Assembly (NCBI GenBank): GCA_037179515.1
Contig: JAXCGZ010022648.1
Location: 232,501-296,500, forward strand
Direction: 5' to 3'
Length of the DNA stretch: 64,000 nt
Origin: Halocaridina rubra
Lineage: Eukaryota; Arthropoda; Malacostraca; Decapoda; Atyidae
The notes under the pieces were generated by a model. It searched no databases. It was not told the DNA's origin and saw only the letters and a list, made by a program, of their open reading frames with translations. A program made the position numbers and the translations under genes. Shown one piece after another: positions 1 through 11,633 of the stretch (position 1 is its first letter; the number at the start of each line of letters is the position of its first letter).

Positions 1-399
1 CTAGAATTCTTCCTAAACACTGTCTCTTTCGCCTTAAGAAGTTAATATAAAAATTATTTTACACGTACATTAAATCTTTTTCAATTAAAATCAATACATT
101 TGCCTGTTTAATAATCATCTTGGGCAGTAATACAAATAAATGGAACACACTTCAAATGCAATTACTCGTTATATTATTCAAATGATAACAAAAATGGAGT
201 TTATTACTGCTTATAGCTATTAGTACAAATTATCCATGTTAGTAATGGGCTCAGAAATTCTACTTTTATTAATTTACTAAAACCATACTCCCTTTTATAT
301 GCGGGGTGGCTGAGTGAGAGCATAACTACAAAGTAAAATGGCGGAGACCTCCGACCTCAATATCTTTTAATATTTGTCCTATTACTCACTTGATACGGA
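1..399. other. AT-rich sequence, no gene recognised
   Basis: No convincing coding region. A stretch near 303-350 resembles a tRNA A-box (TGGCTGAGTGAGAG) but has no matching B-box at the right distance, so it is not called as a tRNA or SINE. Confidence 0.4.
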
Positions 400-677
400 T
401 CACAAGTACTTAGCTATTTTGGGACATTGCTTGAAGGACATCACAGTCACAGGCACTGGAAGAGGGGGTTCTTCTTTCTTCTTGACTCGCTGGTTTTCCC
501 ACCAACGTCGTCCATCTCTCTCGTGAAAGCGACGAATCGCCATCTTCTTGGTTGGATCCGGCAACAAATAACTTCTTGTAGGGGCGTTTTCTCTCAAAGC
601 TCCGGTCACAGTGCACCGCACTGTGACGGTGGTGTACATGGAGGCCGCATGGGACAATTCTTTCTGCAGAGGACCTG
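400..677 (-). CDS. Possible terminal exon of an unidentified minus-strand host gene
   Basis: An open frame on the minus strand ends with a stop at 400-402. Just upstream of it (higher coordinates) lies a pyrimidine-rich run ending in CAG near 678, as expected of a splice acceptor. The encoded tail is about 90 residues, basic, with FHERDGRRWWENQRVKKKEE followed by a proline-valine stretch and PKIAKYL at the end. The first in-frame ATG lies a few codons inside. I do not recognise the family; a small mitochondrial or ribosomal-type basic protein is one possibility, but that is only an impression of composition. A shorter frame (606-833, same strand, another frame) overlaps it and looks like a shadow. 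Confidence 0.3.
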
Positions 678-839
678 CCAATACGGGGACGGGGGAGAGG
701 AGTGACTGGTTCTGGTAACTTGATGCTGTAAGTGTAGTGGGGAGCTGAGGCTTTCTCCCTTGATGTTACTGACTCGCTGCTTGTAAGCGTCTAGAAGTTT
801 CTTAACACTCGAACATTTCTTCAATAGATGCATTTATCT

Positions 840-1320
840 GTTTCTTCTGTATTCACAATTCTTTTTCTCGTCGCACTGGTCTCTTCATGATAATATAGGC
901 ATGGATTGATCCCGAGCTGATCACCAGTGACGTATAGTACTTGTTTCTATACGATGATTATTCTCACCTGAACTTCTTAATATATTGTTTTAGATTTGGT
1001 AGCAAGGTCGGTGATAACACATATGCATCTTCTTCTTTAAATTTATTAGAGTATACACTTATTTAACACCTCAAAGCTCCCATTCCTATAGTTTCTGTCA
1101 CTCACTATTCCCGCCCCCTTAGGGGGAGGTGTCTAACTATGGACGTAAGTTCTGCCATGGGCAAGTACTGACTTCTGACTAAACTGACTCGGGCTCTATA
1201 TGCCAACCTGTGGCGGCAGATTTCTGAGTGTGCACTCTGCCCTCTAGCGGCTATAGGCATCTATGAAATTCCATACGAGGCTAAAGGCATCCATGAAATA
1301 CCGTACAACAAAATTATTAC
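840..1320. other. Non-coding, nothing recognised
   Basis: No supported gene. Around 1247-1305 a short phrase is repeated imperfectly (GGCATCTATGAAATTCCATA, then GGCATCCATGAAATACCGTA), a local tandem duplication of about 45 bp. Confidence 0.35.
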
Positions 1321-1925
<605 letters not shown>

Positions 1926-1941
1926 GAAAGGAAGCCCATCA

Positions 1942-2070
1942 GTGAAACAAAACTTATTAAACAATGCTATATTTCGGATCCTAACTGGATCCCTTCTCAA
2001 GCAGAGTTGTGCTTGAGAAGGGATCCAGTTAGGATCCGAAATATAGCATTGTTTATAAGCTTTGTTTCAC
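1942..2070. repeat. Near-perfect inverted repeat (arms ~62 bp, loop 6 nt)
   Basis: The left arm (1942-2003) and right arm (2010-2070) are reverse complements except for one substitution and one single-base indel, with GAGTTG as the loop. Each arm contains GGATCCTAACTGGATCC. Both sides are flanked within ~40 bp by long (TA)n tracts. It could be a tiny foldback/MITE-type element, a cruciform-forming sequence, or a fold-back assembly artefact. Confidence 0.9.
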
Positions 2071-2100
2071 TCCTCCTTACTATTTAGTGCTGTATGCTAA

Positions 2101-2288
<188 letters not shown>

Positions 2289-2318
2289 TTACCTAATTGT
2301 GATTACCTAATTGTGTTT

Positions 2319-2351
2319 ACGGGAAAGAGCCCAAAGCTCGTATCTTCCCGT
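2319..2351 (-). promoter_or_regulatory. Conserved 3'-end hairpin of the LINE (example copy)
   Basis: ACGGGAA ... TTCCCGT forms an outer 7-bp stem, and GAGC/GCTC forms an inner 4-bp stem. It sits between the ORF2 stop and the 14-bp tail repeats. The same sequence recurs in copies 1-18, whereas the plus-strand copy 19 has lost it. In CR1/L2-type elements the reverse transcriptase recognises such a 3' end, so this is the likely template recognition structure. That role is inference. Confidence 0.6.
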
Positions 2352-2375
2352 CTCCTCATCGGTTCCATTTTATAC

Positions 2376-3914
2376 TTAGTGATACTTATCATACCTGTCC
2401 TTAAAACTATGGATTGAGATAGCATTAACTACCTCCTCGCTTAGCCAATTCCAATTATCAACTACTCTTACACTGAAAAAGTATTTCCTTACATCCTGCG
2501 AAGAAGTTTTCTTACGAAGCTTCAAACTATGACCTCTAGTTCTAGAGCCAGCCATATCGAAATATCGATCCCTATCCACTCTATCATAACTATGAAGGAA
2601 TTTAAAGACTGTCACCATATCCCCCCTCACTCTTCTAGCTTCGAGTGATGGCAAGTCTAATTCCCTCAGCCTCTCATCATAACTGAGATTGCGTATTTCT
2701 GGCACCAGTTTCGTGGCATGTCTTTGAACTTTTTCAAGCTTAGCTAGGTGCTTTTTCAAGTGCGGATTCCAAAAGGGGGCTGCATATTCGAGTTTTGGCC
2801 TCACATAGGTTACATAAATATTTCTGAACATTTCCTTGTCCATGTGCCTGAAGGCTACCCTTACATTTGATAAGAATGCATATGCTGCCCTTACTATGCC
2901 ATTTATATGTATTTCTGCAGACAAATCTTCCAGTATGTTTACTCCTAGATCTCTCTCATTTTCTGTCTCTTGAAGTTGTACTCCAGCCACCGAGTAGTCA
3001 AGCTTGGGTCTTCTTGCACTTGTACCCATTCTCATTACCTTACATTTTGAAGTATTGAATTTCATTAGCCACTTTTCTGACCACTCATGCAGATTATTTA
3101 GATCCTCCTGAAGTTCTCTACCATTGTTCTCGTTTTTTACTTTCTTCACAATCTTTGCATCATCTGCAAACATATTCATGAATGAATTTACAGACTCTGG
3201 TAGGTCATTTACATATACAAGGAACAAAAGTGGCCCTAAAACTGAACCCTATGGAACTCCACTACTAACTCTTCTCCATTCAGACACTGAGTGTCTTACT
3301 CTAACCCTCTGTTCCCTTCCTTCTAAGTAAGTTTTTATCCATTCCAAAACATTTCCACCTATTCTAGCCATTGATTGCAGCTTCCTAATAAGTCTCCCAT
3401 GTGGAACAGTTTCAAACGCTTTCTGGAAGTCTAGGAATATGTAATCTGCCCAGCCCTCTCTTTCCTGTAAGATTTGGCTTGCCTCATCATAAAATTCTAA
3501 TAAGTTTGTTACTGTTGATCTACCTTCTCTGAAGCCATGTTGCCTCACTGACAAAAATTTGAAGGATTCCAAGTGAAGAGAGATATGTTTCCTTAGTAGT
3601 TTCTTCATAACTTTGCAAACTATGCTGGTCAAGGAAACTGGTCTATAGTTCAGAGCCGTATCCCTCCTTCCCTTTTTGAAGATAGGTATCACATTTGCTT
3701 GTTTCCAGCATCTTGGAATCTCCCCCGACTCCAGTGACTCCTTAAATATGATACTTAGTGACACTGATATTGTGTTTGCGCAGTTTTTAAGCACATGAGG
3801 GGATATATCATCGGGACCTGTAGCTTTATGAACATCTAAATCCATCAGCGCTTTGCATACCTCTGTGGCTGTAAGGTTGATGTTCTCTAATACCGGCCCT
3901 TGAGCTTCTATCAC
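2376..3914 (-). pseudogene. LINE ORF2 fragment (reverse transcriptase), one in-frame amber
   Basis: Non-LTR reverse transcriptase fragment, about 512 codons. It carries the region upstream of the palm ([27 protein letters not shown]), the QKAF-type motif, the catalytic FADD motif ([11 protein letters not shown]), then the C-terminal part with RGHSLKLRKK and the end FKDRYDKYH. The only lesion is a TAG at 3249-3251 in the conserved PQG motif, where sister copies have CAG (Gln). An active enzyme would copy LINE RNA at a nicked chromosomal site; this one cannot make full protein. The N-terminal endonuclease is absent because of 5' truncation. Confidence 0.9.
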
Positions 3915-3949
3915 TGCAATCTGAGGGTGTGTGTGTATGTGTGTGTGTG

Positions 3950-5597
3950 ATTACCTAATTGTGATTACCTAATTGTGTTTACGGGAAAGAGCCCAAAGCT
4001 CGTATCTTCCCATCTCCTGATCGGTTCCATTTTATACTTAATGATACTTATCATACCTGTCCTTAAAACTATGGAGTGAGATAGCATTAACTACCTCCTC
4101 GCTTAGCCAATTCCAATTATCAACTACTCTTACACTGAAAAAGTATTTCCTTACATCCTTCAAAGAAGTTTTCTTACGAAGCTTCAAACTATGACCTCTA
4201 GTTCTAGAGCCAGCCATATCAAAATATCGAGCCCTATCCACTCTATCATAACCATGAAGGAATTTAAAGACTGTCACCATATCCCCCTCACTCTTCTAGC
4301 TTCGAGTGATGGTAAGTCTAATTCCATCAGCCTCTCATCATAACTGAGATTGCGTATTTCTGGCACCAGTTTCGTGGCATGTCTTTGAACTTTTTCAAGC
4401 TAGCTATGTGCTTTTTCAAGTGCGGATTCCAAAAGGGGGCTGCATATTCGAGTTTTGGCCTCACATAGGTTACATAAATATTTCTGAACATTTCCTTGTC
4501 CATGTGCCTGAAGGCTACCCTTATATTTGATAAGAATGCATATGCTGCCCTTACTATGCCATTTATATGTATTTCTGCAGACAAATCTGCCAGTATGTTT
4601 ACTCCTAGATCTCTCTCATTTTCTGTCTCTTGAAGTTGTACTCCAGCCACCGAGTAGTCAAGCCTGGGCCTTCTTGCACTTGTACCCATTCTCATTACCT
4701 TACATTTTGAAGTATTGAATTTCATTAGCCACTTTTCTGGCCACTCATGCAGATTATTTAGATCCTCCTGAAGTTCTCTACCATTGTTCTCGGTTTTTAC
4801 TTTCTTCACAATCTTTGCATCATCTGCAAACATATTCATGAATGAATTTACAGACTCTGGTAGGTCATTTACATATACAAGGAACAAAAGTGGCCCTAAA
4901 ACTGAACCCTGTGGAACTCCACTACTAACTCTTCTCCATTCAGACACTGAGTGTCTTACTCTAACCCTCTGTTCCCTTCCTTCTAAGTAAGTTTTTATCC
5001 ATTCCAAAACATTTCCACCTATTCTAGCCATTGATTGCAGCTTCCTAATAAGTCTCCCATGTGGAACAGTGTCAAACGCTTTCTGGAAGTCTAGGAATAT
5101 GCAATCTGCCCAGCCCTCTCTTTCCTGTAAGATTTGGCTTGCCTCATCATAAAATTCTAATAAGTTTGTTACTGTTGATCTACCTTCTCTGAAGCCATGT
5201 TGCCTCACTGACAAAAAGCTGAAGGATTCCAAGTGAAGAGAGATATGTTTCCTTAGTAGTTTCTCCATAACTTTGCAAACTATGCTGGTCAAGGAAACTG
5301 GCCTATAGTTCAGAGCCGTATCCCTCCTTCCCTTTTTGAAGATAGGTATCACATTTGCTTGTTTCCAGCATCTTGGAATCTCCCCCGACTCCAGTGACTC
5401 CTTAAATATGATACTTAGTGACACTGATATTGTGTTTGCGCAGTTTTTAAGCACATGAGGGGATATGTCATCGGGACCTGTAGCTTTATGAACATCTAAA
5501 TCCATCAGCGCTTTGCATACCTCTGTGGCTGTAAGGCTGATGTTCTCTAATACCGGCCCTTGAGCTTCTATCACTGCAATCTGAGGGTGTGTGTGTA
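3950..5597 (-). mobile_element. LINE copy 2, 5'-truncated, tandem unit class A
   Basis: Same 5' border as copy 1 and two 14-bp tail units at 3950. The next unit starts at 5610, so the period is 1,660 bp. Its 5' part, with AAAAGCTGAAGG near 5215, matches copy 15 closely, which ties this array to the one beginning at 28,440. Confidence 0.93.
4038..5574 (-). pseudogene. LINE ORF2 fragment (RT), two frameshifts near the 3' end
   Basis: A 415-codon open stretch (4327-5574) covers the pre-palm region, the intact [11 protein letters not shown] motif and [12 protein letters not shown] missing T at ~4400 (TCAAGCTAGC instead of TCAAGCTTAGC in sister copies) and a missing C at ~4280 shift the frame. 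The last 80 codons (4038-4280) are therefore read separately. No endonuclease domain. The RT core itself has no visible lesion. Confidence 0.88.
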
Positions 5598-5609
5598 TGT
5601 GTGTGTGTG

Positions 5610-7232
5610 ATTACCTAATTGTGGTTACCTAATTGTGTTTACGGGAAAGAGCCCAAAGCTCGTATCTTCCCGTCTCCTGATCGGTTCCATTTTATACTTA
5701 ATGATACTTATCATACCTGTCCTTAAAACTATGGATTGAGATAGCATTAACTACCTCCTCGCTTAGCCAATTCCAATTATCAGCTACTCTTACACTGAAA
5801 AAGTATTTCCTTACATCCTTCAAAGAAGTTTTCTTACCAAGCTTCAAACTATGACCTCTAGTTCTAGAGCCAGCCATATCAAAATATCGAGCCCTATCCA
5901 CTCTATCATAACCATGAAGGAATTTAAAGACTGTCACCATATCCCCCTCACTCTTCTAGCTTCGAGTGATGGTAAGTCTAATTCCCTCAGCCTCTCATCA
6001 TAACTGAGATTGCGTATTTCTGGCACCAGTTTCGTGGCATGTCTTTGAACTTTTTCAAGCTTAGCTATGTGCTTTTTCAAGTGCGGATTCCAAAAGGGGG
6101 CTGCATATTCGAGTTTTGGCCTCACATAGGTTACATAAATATTTCTGAACATTTCCTTGTACATGTGCCTGAAGGCTACCCTTACATTTGATAAGAATGC
6201 ATATGCTGCACTTACTATGCTATTTATATGTATTTCTGCAGACAAATCTGCCAGTATATTTACTCCTAGATCTCTCTCATTTTCTGTCTCTTGAAGTTGT
6301 ACTCCAGCCACCGAGTAGTCAAGCTTGGGCCTTCTTGCACTTGTACCCATTCTCATTACCTTACATTTTGAAGTATTGAATTTCATTAGCCACTTTTCTG
6401 ACCACTCATGCAGATTATTTAGATCCTCCTGAAGTTCTCTACCATTGTTCTCGGTTTTTACTTTCTTCACAATCTTTGCATCATCTGCAAACATATTCAT
6501 GAATGAATTTACAGACTCTGGTAGGTCATTTACATATACAAGGAACAAAAGTGGCCCTAAAACTGAACCCTGTGGAACTCCACTACTAACTCTTCTCCAT
6601 TCAGACACTGAGTGTCTTACTCTAACCCTCTGTTCCCTTCCTTCTACGTAAGTTTTTATCCATTCCAAAACATTTCCACCTATTCTAGCCATTGATTGCA
6701 GCTTCCTAATAAGTCTCCCATGTGGAACAGTGTCAAATGCTTTCTGGAAGTCTAGAAATATGCAATCAGCCCAGCCCTCTCTTTCCTGTAAGATTTGGCT
6801 TGCCTCATCATAAAATTCTAATAAGTTTGTTACTGTTGATCTACCGTCTCTGAAGCCATGTTGCCTCACTGACAAAAAGTTGAAGGATTCCAAGTGAAGA
6901 GAGATATGTTTCCTTAGTAGTTTCTCCATAACTTTGCAAACTATGCTGGTCAAGGAAACTGGCCTATAGTTCAGAGCCGTATTCCTCCTTCCCTTTTTGA
7001 AGATAGGTATCACATTTGCTTGTTTCCAGCATCTTGGAATCTCCCCCGACTCCAGTGACTCCTTAAATATGATACTTAGTGCCACTGATATTGTGTTTGC
7101 TCATTTTTTAAGCACATGAGGTGATATGTCATCAGGACCTGTAGCTTTATGAACATCTAAATCCATCAGCGCTTTGCATACCTCTGTGGCTGTAAGGTTG
7201 ATGTTCTCTAATACCGTCCCTTGAGCTTCTAT
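5610..7232 (-). mobile_element. LINE copy 3, 5'-truncated, class T border
   Basis: The tail carries the variant second unit GGTTACCTAATTGT, which is also found at the heads of copies 16 and 17. The 5' border is GAGCTTCTATCACTT followed by TATGATTACC, shared with copies 5, 6, 7 and 8. Confidence 0.92.
5698..7085 (-). pseudogene. LINE ORF2 fragment (RT), frameshift and opal stop
   Basis: An open stretch of 383 codons (5934-7085) spans [25 protein letters not shown] and [11 protein letters not shown]. One missing C at ~5940 separates the 80-codon C-terminal part (5698-5940). Upstream, a Cys codon (TGC in sister copies) has become TGA near 7102, which breaks the reading frame further. Confidence 0.88.
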
Positions 7233-7239
7233 CACTTTA

Positions 7240-8391
7240 TGATTACCCAATTGTGATTACCTAATTGTGATTACCTAATTGTGTTTACAGGAAAGATCGA
7301 TTACCTAATTGTGTTTACGGGAAAGAGCCCAAAGCTCGTATCTTCCCGTCTCCTGATCGGTTCCATTTTACACTTAGTGATACTTATCATACCTGTCCTT
7401 AAAACTATGGATTGAGATAGCATTAACTACCTCTTCGCTTAGCCAATTCCAATTATCAACTACTCTTACACTGAAAAAGTATTTCCTTACATCCTGCAAA
7501 GAAGTTTTCTTACCAAGCTTCAAACTATGACCTCTAGTTCTAGAGCCAGCCATATCAAAATATCGAGCCCTATCCACTCTATCATAACCATGAAGGAATT
7601 TAAAGACTGTCACCATATCCCCCGCTCACTCTTCTAGCTTCGAGTGATGGTAAGTCTAATTCCCTCAGCCTCTCATCATAACTGAGATTGCGCTCCCATT
7701 TCGTGGCATGTCTTTGAACTTTTTCAAGCTTAGCTATGTGCTTTTTCAAGTGCGGATTCCAAAAGGGGGTTGCATATTCGAGTTTTGGCCTCACATAGGT
7801 TACATAAATATTTCTGAACATTTCCTTGTCCATGTGCCTGAAGGCTACCCTTACATTTGATAAGAATGCATATGCTGCCCTTACTATGCCATTTATATGT
7901 ATTTCTGCAGACAAATCTGCCAGTATGTTTACTCCTAGATCTCTCTCATTTTCTGTCTCTTGAAGTTGTACTCCAGCCACCGAGTAGTCAAGCTTGGGCC
8001 TTCTTGCACTTGTACCCATTCTCATTACCTTATATTTTGAAGTATTAAATTTCATTAGCCACTTTTCTGACCACTCATGCAGATTATTTAGATCCTCCTG
8101 AAGTTCTCTACCATTGTTCTCGTTTTTTTACTTTCTTCACAATCTTTGCATCATCAGCAAACATATTCATGAATGAATTTACAGACTCTGGTAGGTCATT
8201 TACATATACAAGGAACAAAAGTGGCCCTAAAACTGAACCCTGTGGAACTCCACTACTAAGTCTTCTCTATTCAGACACTGAGTGTCTTACTCTAACCCTC
8301 TGTACCCTTCCTTCTAAGTAAGTTATTATCCATTCCAAAACATTTCCACCGATTCTAGCCATTGCTTGCAGCTTCCTAATAAATCTCCCAT
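7240..8391 (-). mobile_element. LINE copy 4, short, class S border
   Basis: The head has three 14-bp tail units, then a stray 3'-end snippet (TTTACAGGAAAGATC), another tail unit and the true 3' end. The 5' truncation is at AATCTCCCAT followed by (TG)n, at the QKAF/PHGR region, so the upstream half of the RT is missing. Coding pieces at 7374-7616 and 7600-8055 are separated by a frameshift. A ~12-bp deletion lies near 7690 and an extra T near 8126 breaks the FADD-side reading frame. Confidence 0.9.
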
Positions 8392-8395
8392 ATGT

Positions 8396-10022
8396 GTGAT
8401 TACCTAATTATGATTACCTAATTGTGTTTACGGGAAAGAGCCCAAAGCTCGTATCTTCCCGTCTCTTGATTGGTTCCATTTTATACTTAGTGATACTTAT
8501 CATACCTGTCCTTAAAACTATGGATTGAGATAGCATTAACTACCTCCTCGCGTAGCCAATTCCAATTATCAACTACTCTTACACTGAAAAAGTATTTCCT
8601 TACATCCTGCAAAGAAGTTTTCTTACGAAGCTTCAAACTATGACCTCTAGTTCTAGAGCCAGCCATATCAAAATATCGAGCCCTATCCACTCTATCATTA
8701 CCATGAAGGAATTTAAAGACTGTCACCATATCCCCCCTCAATCTTCTAGCTTCGAGTGATGCTAAGTCTAATTCCTCAGCCTCTCATCATAACTAAGATT
8801 GTGCATTTCTGGCACCAGTTTTGTGGCATGTCTTTGAACTTTTTCAAGCTTAGCTATGTGCTATTTAAAGTGTGGATTCCAAAAGGGGGCTGCATATTCG
8901 AGTTTTGGCCTCACATAGGTTACATAAATATTTCTAAACATTTCCTTGTCCATGTGCCTGAATGCTACCCTTACATTTGATAAGAATGCATATGCTGCAC
9001 TTACTATGCCATTTATATGTATTTCTGGAGACAAATCTGCCAGTATGTTTACTCCTAGATCTTTCTTATTTTCTGTCTCTTGAAGTTGTACTCCAGCCAC
9101 CGAGTAGTCAATCTTGGGCCTTCTTGCACTTGTACCCATTCTCATTACCTTACATTTTGAAATATTGAATTTCATTAGCCACTTTTCTGACCACTCATGC
9201 AAATTATTTAGATCCTCTTAAAGTTCTCTACCATTGTTCTCGATTTTTACTTTCTTCACAATCTTTGCATCATCAGCAAACATATTCATGAATGAATTTA
9301 CAGACTCTGGTAGGTCATTTACATATACAAGGAACAAAAGTGGCCCTAAAACTGAACTCTGTGGAGCTCCACTACTAAGTCTTCTCTATTCAGACACTGA
9401 GTATCTTACTCTAACCCTCTGTTCCCTTCCTTCTAAGTAAGTTTTTATCCATTCCAAAACATTTCCACCTATTCTAGCCATTGATTGCAGCTTCATAATA
9501 AGTCTCCCATGTGGAGCAGTGTCAAACACTTTCTGGAAGTCTAGGAATATGCAATCTGCCCAGCCCTCTCTTTCCTGTAAGATTCAGATTACCTCATCAT
9601 AAAATTCTAATAAGTTTGTTACTGTTGATCTACCTTCTCTGAAGCCATGTTGCCTCACTGACAAAAAGTTGAAGGATTCCAAGTGAAGAAAGATATGTTT
9701 CCTTAGTAGTTTCTCCATAACTTTGCAAACTATGCTGGTCAAGGAAACTGGTCTATAGTTCAGAGCTGTATCCCTCCTTCCCTTTTTGAAGATAGGTATC
9801 ACATTTGCTTGTTTCCAGCATCTTGGAATCTCCCCCGACTCCAGTGACTCCTTAAATATGATACTTAGTGCCACTGATATTGAATTTGCGCATTTTTTAA
9901 GCACATGAGGTGATATGTCATCAGGACCTGTAGCTTTATGAACATCTAAATCCATCAGCGCTTTGCATACCTCTGTGGCTGTAAGGTTGATGTTCTCTAA
10001 TACCGTCCCTTGAGCTTCTATC
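8396..10022 (-). mobile_element. LINE copy 5, class T border
   Basis: Broken RT fragments at 8487-8741, 8861-9202 and 9584-10024. Diagnostic variants (CTCTTAAAGTTCTC near 9215, which creates a stop, and a TCTGGAGAC variant at ~9025) recur in copy 7, 3,279 bp downstream. It forms the first half of a two-copy higher-order repeat with copy 6. Confidence 0.9.
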
Positions 10023-10027
10023 ACTTT

Positions 10028-11622
10028 ATGATTACCTAATTGTGATTACCTAATTGTGATTACCTAATTGTGTTTACGGGAAAGAGCGATTACCTAATTG
10101 TGTTTACGGGAAAGAGCCCAAAGCTCGTATCTTCCCGTCTCCTCATTGGTTCCATTTTACACTTAGTGATACTTATCATACCTGTCCTTAAAACTATGGA
10201 TTGAGATAGCATTAACTACCTCCTCGCTTAGCCAATTCCAATTATCAACTACTCTTACACTGAAAAAGTATTTCCTTACATCCTGCAAAGGAGTTTTCTT
10301 ACGAAGCTTCAAACTATGACCTCTAGTTCTAGAGCCAGCCATATCAAAATATCGAGCCCTATCCACTCTATCATAACCATGAAGGAATTTAAAGACCGTC
10401 ACCATATCCCCCCTCACTCTTCTAGCTTCGAGTGATGGTAAGTCTAATTCCCTCAGCCTCTCATCATAACTGAGATTGCGTATTTCTGGCACCAGTTTCG
10501 TGGCATATCTTTGAACTTTTTCAAGCTTAGCTATGTGCTTTTTCAAGTGCGGATTCCAAAAGGGGGCTGCATATTCGAGTTTGGGCCTCACATAGGTTAC
10601 ATAAATATTTCCGAACACTTCCTTGTCCATGTGCCTAAAGGCTACCCTTACATTTGATAAGAATGCATATGCTGCACTTACTATGCCATTTATATGTATT
10701 TCTGCAGACAAATCTGCCAGTATGTTTACTCCTAGATCTTTCTCATTTTCTGTCTCTTGAAGTTGTACTCCAGCCACCGAGTACATTCTGACCACTCATG
10801 CAGATTATTTAGATCCTCCTGAAGTTCTCTACCATTGTTCTCGTTTTTTACTTTTTTCACAATCTTTGCATCATCAGCAAACATATTCATGAATGAATTT
10901 ACAGACTCTGGTAGGTCATTTACATATACAAGGAACAAAAGTGGCCCTAAAACTGAACCCTGTGGAACTCCACTACTAACTCTTCTCCATTCAGACACTG
11001 AGTGTCTTACTCTAACCCTCTGTTCCCTTCCTTCTAAAAAAGTTTTTATCCATTCCAAAACATTTCCACCTATTCTAGCCACTGATTGCAGCTTCCTAAT
11101 AAGTCTCCCATGTGGAACAGTGTCAAACGCTTTCTGGAAGTCTAGGAATATGCAATCTGCCCAGCCCTCTCTTTTCTGTAAGATTTGGCTTGCCTCATCA
11201 TAAAATTCTAATAAGTTTGTTACTGTTGATCTACCTTCTCTGAAGCCATGTTGCCTCACTGACAAAAAGTTGAAGGATTCCAAGTGAAGAGAGATATGTT
11301 TCCTTAGTAGTTTCTCCATAATTTTGCAAACTATGCTGGTCAAGGAAACTGGTCTATAGTTCAGAGCCGTATTCCTCCTTCCCTTTTTGAAGATAGGTAT
11401 CACATTTGCTTGTTTCCAGCATCTTGGAATCTCCCCCGACTCCAGTGACTCCTTAAATATGATACTTAGTGCCACTGATATTGAGTTTGCGCATTTTTTA
11501 AGCCCATGAGGTGATATGTCATCAGGACCTGTAGCTTTATGAACATCTAAATCCATGAGCGCTTTGCATACCTCTGTGGCTGTAAGGTTGATGTTCTCTA
11601 ATGCCGTCCCTTGAGCTTCTAT
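10028..11622 (-). mobile_element. LINE copy 6, class T border, with ~96-bp internal deletion
   Basis: RT pieces at 10163-10795 and 10732-11625. At 10781-10790 the sequence jumps from the SVAGVQL codons directly to the LHEWSE codons, deleting about 96 bp that encode the GTSARRPKLDY segment. The identical deletion occurs in copy 8, 3,280 bp away. The N-terminal RT half (297 codons) is otherwise open and includes [11 protein letters not shown]. Confidence 0.9.
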
Positions 11623-11633
11623 CACTTTATGAT

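Noticed and set aside
330..360. Gene start at AAAATGGCGGAG (YY1-like, ATG)
   Set aside because: The frame ends after ten codons and no donor follows at a convincing position.
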